Below are positions 54,665 to 63,295 of a stretch of 64,000 nucleotides of DNA, in pieces. The stretch comes from DATKBT01 sp035546295 (GTDB lineage Bacteria > Acidobacteriota > Thermoanaerobaculia > Multivoradales > Multivoraceae), in the NCBI GenBank assembly GCA_035546295.1, contig DATKBT010000025.1, positions 124,001 through 188,000 on the forward strand, read 5' to 3'. Under the pieces are notes generated by a model. That model was given only the letters and a program-made list of their open reading frames with translations, had not been told where the DNA came from and did not search any database. A program made the position numbers and the translations under genes. Position 1 is the stretch's first letter. The number at the start of each line of letters is the position of its first letter.

Positions 54665-55519
54665 GTGTTAGGCGTGAGCGAGAGAGCGAGACCCACAGCG
54701 ATCACGGCGGCCTTCGAGGCCTGCCGCCGCGCCAAGCGTGCGGCCTTCATCCCCTATCTCGCCGCCGGCGACCCGGACCTGGACACCACCGGCGTGCTGC
54801 TCGACGCGTTGGTCGCGGGCGGCGCCGATCTGATCGAGCTGGGAGTCCCGTTCAGCGATCCGATCGCCGATGGCCCGGTCAACCAGCGGGCGGCCTTTCG
54901 CGCGCTCCAGTCGGGGACGACGCTGTCGGGCATCCTGCGCCTGGTCGCCCGCAAGCGCGACGCGCTCGGCGTCCCCGTCGTGCTGTTCACCTACTACAAC
55001 CCGGTCCACGCCCGCGGGGTGGAGACCTTCGCGGAGCAGGCGGCCTCGAGCGGCGTCGACGGCGTGCTCTGCGTCGACCTGCCCCCCGACGAGGCGCAGG
55101 AGGAGCTGATCCCGGCGCTGCGCGCTCAAGGCATCGACAGCATCTTCCTGCTGGCGCCGACCAGCGATCGGGATCGGGTGCGCAGGGTGGCGCGGGCCTC
55201 GACCGGCTTCGTCTACTACGTCTCGCGCACCGGCGTCACCGGCGTGCGTGACGAGATCGCTCCCGAGCTGAGCGCCGAGCTGCGCCGCGTGCGTCGTCGC
55301 CTCAAGCTGCCGTTGGCGGTCGGCTTCGGCATCTCGACCCCCGAGCAGGTTGCGGCGGTCGGCAAACTGGCGGACGGCGTGGTCGTCGGCAGCGCCCTGG
55401 TGCGCCTGGTCGAGGAGCTGGCGGGTCGCGCCGGGCTGGCGAAGGCGATCGAGGAGCGGGTGCGCGAGCTGAGTGCGCCCCTGCACGAGCCGAAGCGCCG
55501 GCTGTTCGGGCGACGTTGA
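54665..55519 (+). CDS. trpA: Tryptophan synthase alpha subunit TrpA
   Basis: 284 residues. FIPYLAAGDPDLDTTGVLLDALVAGGADLIELGVPFSDPIADGPVNQRA (catalytic Glu and Asp), VLFTYYNPVHARGVETFAEQAASSGVDGVLCVDLPPDEA, FLLAPTSDRDRVRRVAR, GFVYYVSRTGVTGVR, LPLAVGFGISTPEQV and DGVVVGSALVRL. It splits indole-glycerol phosphate and channels indole to TrpB. The GTG at 54665 has GAGGA 8 bases upstream; GTG 54674 is an alternative. The 76-base gap after trpB is the widest in the operon and holds a small stem (tcggt/accga near 54620). Last biosynthetic gene of the superoperon. Confidence 0.96.
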   Translation: MLGVSERARPTAITAAFEACRRAKRAAFIPYLAAGDPDLDTTGVLLDALVAGGADLIELGVPFSDPIADGPVNQRAAFRALQSGTTLSGILRLVARKRDALGVPVVLFTYYNPVHARGVETFAEQAASSGVDGVLCVDLPPDEAQEELIPALRAQGIDSIFLLAPTSDRDRVRRVARASTGFVYYVSRTGVTGVRDEIAPELSAELRRVRRRLKLPLAVGFGISTPEQVAAVGKLADGVVVGSALVRLVEELAGRAGLAKAIEERVRELSAPLHEPKRRLFGRR

Positions 55520-55565
55520 GGGCCGTCCTGGGGCCGGCTCGGCGAGCCCATGGGGTCCGCAGAGC

Positions 55566-56468
55566 GTGAGCGCGCGGGGCAGCCCGCCGGTGAGGGCGTC
55601 GAGCTCGGCGATCTGGCTCGTCCTGGTCACCGCGACGCTGTTCTCGACCGGCGGCGCTGCGGTCAAGGCGACCGCTCTCGGCGCCTGGCAGGTGGCGGGC
55701 GGGCGTTCGGCGATCGCCGCGATCGCCCTCTTTCTCTTGCTGCCCGACGGCCGGCGTTGGTGGCGGCCTCGGAACCTGCTGGTCGGCGTCGCCTACGCCG
55801 CGACCCTCGTCACCTTCGTGCACGCAAACAAGCTCACCACTGCGGCGAGCACGATCTTCCTGCAAGCGACGGCGCCGCTCTATCTCATGGTTCTCGGTCC
55901 GCTGGTCCTGAAGGAGCCTTTGCGCCGGCGCGACCTGCAGGCGGGGCCGCTCTTCGTGCTGGGGCTCGCGCTCTTCTTCGTCGGGCTCGAGACGCCGAGC
56001 GAGACGGCGCCGAACCCGGCGCTGGGCAACCTGATCGCCGGCCTGTCGGGAGTCTGCTACGCGGTGACCATCCTCGGCCTGCGCTGGATCGGCCGGCGTC
56101 GAAGGTCGGCCGAGGATCTCCGTCCCGAGAGCTCGCTCGGCGCGGTGGTCGCCGGCAACGTCATCGCCGCGGTCACGTGTTTGCCGGCGGCCTGGCCGCT
56201 CGAGCCGGCGCCGGTCGACCTCGTGGTGCTCGGCTACCTCGGCCTCTTCCAGATCGGTCTCGCCTACCTCCTGCTCACCCGCGCGGTGTCGGAGCTCCCG
56301 GCGCTCCAGGTCTCGCTGCTCCTGCTGCTCGAGCCGGTGCTCAGCCCGGTCTGGGCGGCTCTGTTCCTGGGAGAGGTGCCGGGCCGCCTGGCGCTCGTCG
56401 GCGGCTCGCTGGTCCTGGTGGCAACGGTGGTTCAGGCGTGGCGGCGGGAGCGGGTGCGCGCCGGCTGA
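55566..56468 (+). CDS. EamA/DMT-family permease
   Basis: 300 residues, about ten membrane helices in two EamA halves: AIWLVLVTATLFSTGGAAVKAT, AGGRSAIAAIALFLLLPDG, YAATLVTFVHANKLTTAASTIFLQATAPLYLMVLGPLVLKEP, then GNLIAGLSGVCYAVTILGLRWI, YLGLFQIGLAYLLLTRAVSELPALQVSLLLLLEPVLSPVWAALFLGE. DMT exporters move amino acids or metabolites. Only 46 bases follow trpA, so it may be read with the superoperon; Trp or aromatic export is a guess. GTG start chosen at the signal-like N-terminus. Confidence 0.88.
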   Translation: MSARGSPPVRASSSAIWLVLVTATLFSTGGAAVKATALGAWQVAGGRSAIAAIALFLLLPDGRRWWRPRNLLVGVAYAATLVTFVHANKLTTAASTIFLQATAPLYLMVLGPLVLKEPLRRRDLQAGPLFVLGLALFFVGLETPSETAPNPALGNLIAGLSGVCYAVTILGLRWIGRRRRSAEDLRPESSLGAVVAGNVIAAVTCLPAAWPLEPAPVDLVVLGYLGLFQIGLAYLLLTRAVSELPALQVSLLLLLEPVLSPVWAALFLGEVPGRLALVGGSLVLVATVVQAWRRERVRAG

Positions 56469-56656
56469 CGCGCGGCCGTTCTGGCACCGGCTGTGCGAGC
56501 GATTCCCGCTGCCCGCGGTATCCTTGATCCGGGACTCCCTGGAAGGTTCCTGGGGGCCGTCGTTAATCCGCTCCCCTCCGACTCGTACTAGACACTGACG
56601 GTCTGATTCACCGCTGGCGAGCGACAGGCCCAGTGTTGGAGCGAGAAGGAGGATCC

Positions 56657-57265
56657 GTGCACGCCATGCCACGACTCACTACGGAGGACCCGGGAAGGCC
56701 GGGAGGCCCTGGAAAGGTGGAGCCCGTCGACACCGACGAGGAGCTCCACGCCCTGTTTCAGGCGCACTCGGCGCGGATCTACCGGATCGCGTACCGGATC
56801 ACGGGCAACGCGAGCGACGCCGAGGACGTGCTGCAGACGATCTTCCTGCGGCTGCTGAGGCGGGAGGAGACTCCTGATCTGAGCCGGTCCGCCGGAAGCT
56901 ACCTGCATCGCGCCGCGGTCAACGCCGGTCTCGACCTGTTGCGCTCGCGCCGTCGCGCGCGAGCGGTGCCGCTCGAGACCGACGACGAGGAGGAGGTCGC
57001 GCCGGCGCCGCAGCTCGAGGCCACCCACTACAGCTCGGCCGCCGGGTCGCGGCTCGAGCGCTCGGAGCTGCGGGATCTGCTGCGCCAGGCGCTGGCGCAG
57101 CTCAACCCGCGCTCGGCCGAGGTCTTCGCCCTGCGCTATTTCGAAGGGTATGGCAACACCGAGATCGCCGAGATGCTGGGCACCTCCCGTTCCTCCATCG
57201 GTGTCACCCTGCACCGCTCGCGCGAACGTCTCAAGGAACGGCTCGGCAGCCTGGTAGGAGCATGA
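56657..57265 (+). CDS. ECF-type RNA polymerase sigma factor
   Basis: 202 residues. Region 2: LHALFQAHSARIYRIAYRITGNASDAEDVLQTIFLRLL; region 4: LRQALAQLNPRSAEVFALRYFEGYGNTEIAEMLGTSRSSIGVTLHRSRERLKERL with the helix-turn-helix. The linker is acidic (TDDEEEVAPAPQLE). AAGGAGG lies 4 bases before GTG 56657; ATG 56666 is an alternative. Its stop overlaps the large FecR-type gene (ATGA), the usual layout of a sigma factor and its membrane regulator. No clear promoter is visible in the 188 bases upstream, though ECF genes often read their own non-standard promoter. Confidence 0.92.
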   Translation: MHAMPRLTTEDPGRPGGPGKVEPVDTDEELHALFQAHSARIYRIAYRITGNASDAEDVLQTIFLRLLRREETPDLSRSAGSYLHRAAVNAGLDLLRSRRRARAVPLETDDEEEVAPAPQLEATHYSSAAGSRLERSELRDLLRQALAQLNPRSAEVFALRYFEGYGNTEIAEMLGTSRSSIGVTLHRSRERLKERLGSLVGA

Positions 57266-59985
57266 CGATGAGCAAGGATTCCAAGAACCCGTTGGATCTC
57301 GAAGGTCTGGTCGACGTCGCAGTCGAGGCCATGCGCGGCGAGGAGCCGAGCGCGGCCGAGGTCGAGGCGGCGAGCGCTCGCGTGTGGAAGAAGGTCTCGG
57401 TCGAGATGACCGCGATGGCCGCCGCCGTCGAGCATCGCGCGATCCGCAGCTGCGACGACGTGCGTGCGCTCCTGCCACTGCTGGTCGCCGGAACCCTCGA
57501 CGACGGCAGGAAGCTGCTGGTCGAGGATCACACCCGCAGCTGCATCCCCTGCCGCAAGCAGCTGCAGGCGATTCGCGCGGGTCGGCCGGTCGCGCCGTCC
57601 GCCGAGACCGCCGCGCGCGCCCGCGTCGAGGCTCAGGAGAACCGCTCCCGGCTGTTCGGCTGGCTGGCGGCCGCGGCGGTCGTGCTCGCCCTGGTCGCCG
57701 GCTGGTTCACGTCCGGCATCGGGCGCAGCCAGTCCGAGCTGATGCAGGTGGTCGGCGTCGAAGGTCAGCTCTTCGCGGTCGAGGGCGGCCGCCTCGAGCC
57801 CCTCGTCCCGGGCGATTGGATCGACGGCACGCGGGAGGTGCGGACCGCCGGCGGATCCCACGCCCGCTTCGAGCTGGCCGACGGCTCGCAGGTCGAGGTC
57901 GGCGAGCGCTCGGCACTCCAGGTCCAGCGTCGTCGCCGAGGCCTCCAGGTCCGCGTCGATCGCGGCTCGATCATCGTCGAGGCCTCGGAGCAGGGCTCCG
58001 GGAGCCTCGGCGTATCGACCCGCGAGATGCTGGTCTCGGTCAAGGGCACGATCTTCGCAGTGAGCCACGGCTCCAAGGGCTCGCGGGTCTCGGTCATCGA
58101 GGGCGAGGTGCAGGTCGCGCAGGGGCGCAACCGCACCAGCCTCTATCCGGGCGACCAGCTCGGCTCCCGCCCCACGCTGGCCTTCGCCTCGTTCGCCGAG
58201 GAGGTCGGCTGGAGCGAGAACGGCGATCGCTACCTCCAGATGATGGAGGAGTTCAGCGCGCTGCGCCGCGACATCAACCAGCTGATGTCGAGCCACGAGC
58301 TGCGCACCTCGACGCGGCTCGCGCGCCTGGTGCCCCAGGGGACCGTGGTCTACGCCGCGCTCCCGAACCCGACGGCGACCCTGTCGAGCCTCTACCAGCT
58401 CATCCGCGAGCGCCTCGCCGCCAGCCCGACCTTGTCGGAGTGGTGGAGCGAGCTCGAGGGGGATGGCGATCTCGCCCGGCTCGACGAGCTGGTGGCGTCG
58501 ATCCAGGAGCTCTCCGGGATGCTGGGCGAGGAGACCGTGGTCGCCTTCGCTCCGGGCCCCGGCGGCTTCGACTTCGACGGCGACGACGAGATGGGGCTGC
58601 CGATGGTGCTCTCCGAGGTCGAGGACGCGGCGGCTCTGCGGGTGGCGCTGCGTGACCGCCTCGCCGAGCTCGAGGCCGCGATCGGCGAGCAGATCCCCGT
58701 GATCCTGCTCGACGGCAGCACCACGACGGTGCCCGCCCTGAGCGAGGCGTTCTACGTGTGGGTCGGCGAGGATCTGCTCGCTGCGACCACCGAGCTGTCG
58801 GAGATCCACCGGCTGGCGGGCGGCCAGGAGACCGGCTTCGTCGACTCCGAGTTCTTCGCCCAGATCGAGCGCGCCTACCGCCAGGGCGCCGGTTACCTCG
58901 GCGCCGTCGACCTGCAGACGATCTTCGCTCAGGTCCTCGATCAGGAGGACGCCAGCGAGCGCCGGGCGCTCGAGCTCAGCGGCTTCTCGGGCGTCGAGCA
59001 CCTGGTGGTCGAGCGCCACCAGCATGGCGACCGCGCCTTCACCTCGGCCGAGCTCTCGTTCGAGGGCCAGCGCCAGGGGATGGCGGCCTGGCTGGCGAAT
59101 CCGGGTCCGATGGGGGCGCTCGAGTTCATCTCGCCGGACGCGACCTTCGTGTCGTCGTTCCTGACCGCCGACCCGGTGGCCATGATCGACGAGCTGTTCG
59201 GCTTCGTGCGCTCCGAGGACGGCGACTTCGACGCCGAGCTCGCCCGCATCGAGGGCGAGCTGGGAATCAGCCTGCGCGACGATCTCGCCTCGCCGCTCGG
59301 CGGCGAGGTGGCGGTGGCGATCGACGGCCCGGCGCTGCCGGTGCCCTCGTGGAAGGCGGTCGTCGAGGTGCTCGATCCCGACCGCTTCCAGTCGACGATC
59401 GAGATCCTCGCGGTGCGCGCCGCCGAGGAGGCGGAACGCGAGGGTGGCAGCCTGACGATCCGGCCGTATGATGCGAACGGCAGGCTGTTCTTCGAGATCG
59501 ATGCCGACGCGCCCGACGGCTCGGCGATCTCGGGGGTCTCCGCCCACTACACTTACGTCGACGGCTACCTGATCCTGGCCCCCAGCCGAGCGCTGGTCGA
59601 GCGTGCGATCCAGTACCGTGACAGTGGAGTCTCGATCTTGACTTCGGAGGATTTCAGGAGCCTGCTGCCGACCGACGGCTACGTCGACTTCTCGGCGGTC
59701 GTCTACAACCGGCTGGGTGAGGCGGTCAGCTCTTTCCTCGACCGGCTGCCCCGGCCCGACGGCCTGACCGACGAGCAGCAGGCGCGCATGGACGCGCTGC
59801 TGGCAGAAATCGCCGAGCAGGCGGGCCCGGCGCTCTACGCGCTTTACGGCGAGGACGAGCGAATCCGGCTCTCGTCGAACAGCCCGAGCCTGATTCCGTT
59901 CGCGGGGCTCGGCACCGTCTTCGGTCTGAGCTCGATGTTCGGTGAGCTGGGGGACCTGGCGACCGCGGGGGCGCCTTGGGCGTAG
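57262..59985 (+). CDS. Membrane anti-sigma regulator: zinc finger, FecR domain and large DUF3352-like region
   Basis: 907 residues. The cytoplasmic N-terminus has the zinc anti-sigma pattern Cys64, His90, Cys94, Cys97 (DHTRSCIPCRKQL). One helix at about 131-153 (LFGWLAAAAVVLALVAGWF) leads to a FecR domain (about 160-290): PGDWIDGTREVRTAGGSHARFELADGSQVEVG, VSTREMLVSVKGTIFAVSHGSKGSRVSVIEGEVQV. The remaining 600 residues, starting LVPQGTVVYAALPNPTATLSSLYQLIRERL, resemble DUF3352-type periplasmic proteins with repeated alpha/beta units. Probably holds the ECF factor at the membrane and releases it on an envelope signal. ATG 57262 overlaps the sigma gene. Confidence 0.85.
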   Translation: MTMSKDSKNPLDLEGLVDVAVEAMRGEEPSAAEVEAASARVWKKVSVEMTAMAAAVEHRAIRSCDDVRALLPLLVAGTLDDGRKLLVEDHTRSCIPCRKQLQAIRAGRPVAPSAETAARARVEAQENRSRLFGWLAAAAVVLALVAGWFTSGIGRSQSELMQVVGVEGQLFAVEGGRLEPLVPGDWIDGTREVRTAGGSHARFELADGSQVEVGERSALQVQRRRRGLQVRVDRGSIIVEASEQGSGSLGVSTREMLVSVKGTIFAVSHGSKGSRVSVIEGEVQVAQGRNRTSLYPGDQLGSRPTLAFASFAEEVGWSENGDRYLQMMEEFSALRRDINQLMSSHELRTSTRLARLVPQGTVVYAALPNPTATLSSLYQLIRERLAASPTLSEWWSELEGDGDLARLDELVASIQELSGMLGEETVVAFAPGPGGFDFDGDDEMGLPMVLSEVEDAAALRVALRDRLAELEAAIGEQIPVILLDGSTTTVPALSEAFYVWVGEDLLAATTELSEIHRLAGGQETGFVDSEFFAQIERAYRQGAGYLGAVDLQTIFAQVLDQEDASERRALELSGFSGVEHLVVERHQHGDRAFTSAELSFEGQRQGMAAWLANPGPMGALEFISPDATFVSSFLTADPVAMIDELFGFVRSEDGDFDAELARIEGELGISLRDDLASPLGGEVAVAIDGPALPVPSWKAVVEVLDPDRFQSTIEILAVRAAEEAEREGGSLTIRPYDANGRLFFEIDADAPDGSAISGVSAHYTYVDGYLILAPSRALVERAIQYRDSGVSILTSEDFRSLLPTDGYVDFSAVVYNRLGEAVSSFLDRLPRPDGLTDEQQARMDALLAEIAEQAGPALYALYGEDERIRLSSNSPSLIPFAGLGTVFGLSSMFGELGDLATAGAPWA

Positions 59986-59989
59986 GTCT

Positions 59990-60303
59990 ACGAGGCCGGC
60001 CTCGAAGTCCTCGCCTGCCTTCGGCTGCTAGCCTCGGCTGGCGGCGTTCGTGGCCTCGCGGAAGCGCGAGGCCAGGGAGCACGAGGCCAGGGAGCACGAG
60101 GCCAGGGAGCACGAAACGTTCTCGAGCGGACGAAGAGGCTCGATTCCTGCCGAGTCGACCGAGCGGCACCCGCTCGCGGGCCTGCGTCGCCCGAGGTGAT
60201 CGTCCAGCGGCCTCGTGGTCTGACGACGCTGGTGGGCTGATGCGGCTCGACAGGCAGCTCGACAGGCAGCTCGACAGAGAGTCATGACCACCACGAGTCC
60301 GCC
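59990..60303 (+). repeat. Intergenic hairpin repeat family H, copy D (diverged)
   Basis: Opens taggtctacgaggcc; then short GC-rich stems; the long inverted repeat is gcggcctcgtggtctgacg (60207-60225) facing gtcatgaccaccacgagtcc (60281-60300). Between the arms is a 12-base unit caggcagctcga repeated about two and a half times (60251-60276). The right arm contains the start codon of the ABC ATPase gene. Confidence 0.65.
60068..60112. repeat. 15-bp tandem repeat, three exact copies
   Basis: gaggccagggagcac three times in the gap before the ABC transporter, inside repeat H copy D. Perfect copies suggest recent expansion. Confidence 0.9.
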
Positions 60304-61399
60304 AGAGAGCGCGGAGGCCGCGGAGACGGCGCGCTCGCCTCCGAGAGCGGAGCGGCGCGCCGGATCGGCGGCCGAGCCCGCCGTCCCGCAGCCGCGCGGC
60401 GAGACCGTCGGCCAGCAGCCGCCGGTGATCGAGCTCGAGGGATTGGGGATCCGTTTCGGCAGGCACCAGGTGCTCGACGACCTGACCGGACGCTTCGACG
60501 GGCGGTGCATCGGCCTGCTCGGTCCCAACGGCGCCGGCAAGACGACCCTGCTGCACGCCCTGCTCGGCTTCTATCCGCCGAGCGCGGGAACGGCGAGGAT
60601 CTTCGGACACGACATCCTGAAGGACAGCAAGGCGATCCAGCAGCTCATCGGCTACATGCCGGAGCGCGACGCCTTCATCGCCGGGATGTCGGGGGTCCGC
60701 TTCGTGCGGCTGATGGCGGAGGTCAGCGGGCTCCCGGCGCGCAAGGCGCTCGAGCGCGCGCACGAGGTGTTCTTCTACGTAGGTCTCGGCGAGGCCCGCT
60801 ATCGCAACCTCGAGACCTACTCGCTCGGGATGAAGCAGCTCGCCAAGCTGGCGCAAGCGATCGTCCACGGGCCGCGGCTGATTTTCCTCGACGAGCCGAC
60901 CAACGGGCTCGATCCGCCGGCGCGGGTGCGCATGCTGCGCCTGATCCGTGAGATCCGCGACAGCGGCAAGGCCCAGATCATCATCTCCTCGCACCTGCTT
61001 CGCGACGTCGAGGAGTGCTGCGAAGAGGTGCTGATCCTCAAGCGCGGGAAGATCGCCAACTACTGCAACCTCGAGGAGGAGCGCAGGTCCAACAAGCGCT
61101 TCCTCGAGATCGAGACCCGGCGCACCGAGGCGGCGCGAGAGCGCGCCGCGTACTCGGAAGGCGGGGCGCGGGTGAGCGCGCAGGACTCTTTCGCAGGAGC
61201 GTTGCGCGAGCTGGGCTGCGAGGTCGCCGTGGTGAATCGACGGCGCCTCAAGGCGGTGCTCCCCGAGGGCGTCGAGATCCGCGACCTCTATCAGGCCGCG
61301 CACGAACGGGAGATCCAGATCCGCCGGCTCGACTACAAGCGGGACTCCCTCGAGGACATCTTCATGAAGGCGATGGGGACCGACGATGGCGGTCTTTGA
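60284..61399 (+). CDS. ABC transporter ATP-binding protein
   Basis: 371 residues. The first about 45 are a polar extension. Walker A GLLGPNGAGKTTLLHALLG near residue 80, Q-loop IGYMPERDAF, signature TYSLGMKQLAKLAQAI (LSGGQ replaced by YSLGM, as in many ABC-2 exporters), Walker B RLIFLDEPTNGLDPPAR, switch IISSHLLRDVEECCEE, and a roughly 110-residue C-terminal domain. Probably powers an ABC-2 type permease encoded next, with which it overlaps by 14 bases. The substrate is unknown. The ATG lies inside hairpin repeat D. Confidence 0.93.
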   Translation: MTTTSPPESAEAAETARSPPRAERRAGSAAEPAVPQPRGETVGQQPPVIELEGLGIRFGRHQVLDDLTGRFDGRCIGLLGPNGAGKTTLLHALLGFYPPSAGTARIFGHDILKDSKAIQQLIGYMPERDAFIAGMSGVRFVRLMAEVSGLPARKALERAHEVFFYVGLGEARYRNLETYSLGMKQLAKLAQAIVHGPRLIFLDEPTNGLDPPARVRMLRLIREIRDSGKAQIIISSHLLRDVEECCEEVLILKRGKIANYCNLEEERRSNKRFLEIETRRTEAARERAAYSEGGARVSAQDSFAGALRELGCEVAVVNRRRLKAVLPEGVEIRDLYQAAHEREIQIRRLDYKRDSLEDIFMKAMGTDDGGL

Positions 61400-62249
61400 T
61401 CGCGGTTACCGGGGATACGACGGCCCGCTCACCCAGCCGTGGTCGCGCTTCCTGGTGATCGCGCGCTACGCGGTGCGCGACGTGTTCGCGTCCAAGGTCT
61501 TCATCGGCTTCAGCGTGCTGTCCCTGATCTGGCCGCTGGCGCTGGTCGGCATCATCTACCTCAAGTACAACGTCGAGGCGCTCACCATCCTCGACCTCTC
61601 GACGCTCGACCTGATCCCGATCGACACGACGTTCTTCCGCCTCGGCTTCCTGCGGCCGCAGACCGCCTTCGCCTTCGTGATGATCCTGATCGTCGGTCCC
61701 GCGCTGGTGTCGCCCGACCTGCGCAACAATGCGCTGCCGCTCTACCTGTCGCGACCGCTCGACAAGAGCGACTACGTGCTCGGCAAGCTGGTGGTGCTCG
61801 CCACCCTGACCTCGGCGGTGACCTGGGTCCCGGGGCTGCTCCTGTTCGCGCTCCAGAGCTACCTGGCGGGAGGCCGCTGGCTGCTCGACCACTGGCGCAT
61901 CCCGCTGGCGCTGTTCGTCGGGTCGTGGATCTTCATCCTGGTCCTCTCGCTCTTCTCGCTCGCCGTCTCCGCCTGGGTCAAGTGGAAGCCGTGGGCGCGG
62001 ATCGCGTTCCTCGGCGCGATCTTCGTGTTCTCGGCGATCGGCCAGATCTTCAAGCTGATCTACGGCACCTGGTGGGGAAGCCTGCTGGTGGTCGACGATC
62101 TCATGGTGCGGGTGTGGGACCATCTGTTCGGGATCGAGTCCTCGCAGCAGATCCCGGCCCTGGTGGCCTGGATCGCTCTGGCGATCTTCGGCGCCTTCAG
62201 CGCCTGGCTCCTGTTCCGGCGCATCCGTGCCTTCGAGGTGGTGTCGTGA
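61386..62249 (+). CDS. ABC-2 type transporter permease
   Basis: 287 residues with about six membrane helices: FLVIARYAVRDVFASKVFIGFSVLSLIWPLALVGIIYLKYN, TAFAFVMILIVGPALVSPDLRNNALPLYLSRPLDKSDYVLGKLVVLATL (the ABC-2 loop pattern), LFVGSWIFILVLSLFSLAVSAWVKW, AIFVFSAIGQIFKLIYG and ALAIFGAFSAWLLFRRIRAFEVVS. The N-terminus FDRGYRGYDGP is recurrent in this family. Overlaps the ATPase genes on both sides, so the complex is translated as a unit. Confidence 0.9.
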   Translation: MAVFDRGYRGYDGPLTQPWSRFLVIARYAVRDVFASKVFIGFSVLSLIWPLALVGIIYLKYNVEALTILDLSTLDLIPIDTTFFRLGFLRPQTAFAFVMILIVGPALVSPDLRNNALPLYLSRPLDKSDYVLGKLVVLATLTSAVTWVPGLLLFALQSYLAGGRWLLDHWRIPLALFVGSWIFILVLSLFSLAVSAWVKWKPWARIAFLGAIFVFSAIGQIFKLIYGTWWGSLLVVDDLMVRVWDHLFGIESSQQIPALVAWIALAIFGAFSAWLLFRRIRAFEVVS

Positions 62250-63295
62250 GCCGGGATCCGGTGGGCGCGAGCGCGACCGGGCCGGCCGTCGTGGAAGATG
62301 CGTCGAGCGCCGGCGCCGCGGCTCGCCCGGGTGTCGCGCTGGGTCCGAATCTCTCCCTTCGTCCGAACATCTCGCTCCGGAATGTCTCGAAGTTCTACGG
62401 CGACGTGCTGGGCGTCAATCGCGTCGACCTCGAGATCGGCCCGGGGATCACGGGCCTGGTCGGTCCCAACGGTTCGGGGAAGACGACCCTGATGAACCTG
62501 ATCGCGGGGCTGATCCGGCCGACGCAGGGGGAGCTCGAGGTGCTCGGGATCGGTCCCAACCGGCCCGAGGAGCTGTTTCGCGAGGTCGGCTACTGCACCT
62601 CGTTCGATTCGTTTCCGCGCGGTCTGACCGGCCGGCAGTTCATCGTCGACTACCTGCGCGTGCACGGTTATCCGCGGCGCCAGGCGCGCGAGCTGACCGA
62701 GCTGGCGCTCGAGCGGGTGCGCCTGGTGGAGTCCGCCGATCGCAAGGTCGCCGCCTACAGCAAGGGCATGCGCCAGCGCATCAAGCTGGCCCAGGCTCTC
62801 GCCCACCAGCCCCGCGTGCTGGTCCTCGACGAGCCGCTCAACGGTCTCGACCCCGTCGCGCGCGTGGAGATCCTCGACCTCTTCCGACAGCTCGCGACCG
62901 AAGGGCTCTACGTGTTGATCTCGAGCCACATCCTGCACGAGGTCGACATACTGTCCGACCGGGTGATCCTGATCTCTCACGGCTACATCGTGGCCGAGGG
63001 CGAGATCCACGGCGTGCGCAGCGAGGTCACCGAGCGGCCGATGCAGATCTTCGTGCGCTGCGACCATCCCGAGACGCTGGCCGCCGCGGTCTTCGCGCAG
63101 GACGGCGCCTCGGAGGTCCAGATGCACGACGACCGCCAGGGCCTGCTGCTGCGCACGCGCGACGCCGAGCGCTTCTTCGCGCTGATGGAGAGGCTGGTGC
63201 TCGAAGGGAAGGTGTCGGTCGAGGCGATGGGTCCGGCCGACGAGGACGTGCAGGCGGTGTACATGTACCTGGTCGGCGACGAGGGGGTCGCGTGA
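62246..63295 (+). CDS. ABC transporter ATP-binding protein (second)
   Basis: 349 residues. About 38 polar N-terminal residues, then ISLRNVSKFYGDVLGVNRVDLEI, Walker A GLVGPNGSGKTTLMNLIAGL, VGYCTSFDSFPRGLTG, signature AYSKGMRQRIKLAQALAH, Walker B RVLVLDEPLNGLDPVAR, ISSHILHEVDILSDRVILI, and a C-terminal regulatory-like part. GTG start overlaps the permease stop (GTGA); the stop overlaps the next permease. Two ATPases and two permeases in one operon suggest two related exporters or a hetero-complex. Confidence 0.94.
   Translation: MSRDPVGASATGPAVVEDASSAGAAARPGVALGPNLSLRPNISLRNVSKFYGDVLGVNRVDLEIGPGITGLVGPNGSGKTTLMNLIAGLIRPTQGELEVLGIGPNRPEELFREVGYCTSFDSFPRGLTGRQFIVDYLRVHGYPRRQARELTELALERVRLVESADRKVAAYSKGMRQRIKLAQALAHQPRVLVLDEPLNGLDPVARVEILDLFRQLATEGLYVLISSHILHEVDILSDRVILISHGYIVAEGEIHGVRSEVTERPMQIFVRCDHPETLAAAVFAQDGASEVQMHDDRQGLLLRTRDAERFFALMERLVLEGKVSVEAMGPADEDVQAVYMYLVGDEGVA

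Noticed and set aside
57136..59547. 803-codon minus-strand ORF opposite the FecR-type gene
   Set aside because: Antisense shadow; the plus-strand product has zinc-finger, membrane and FecR motifs.
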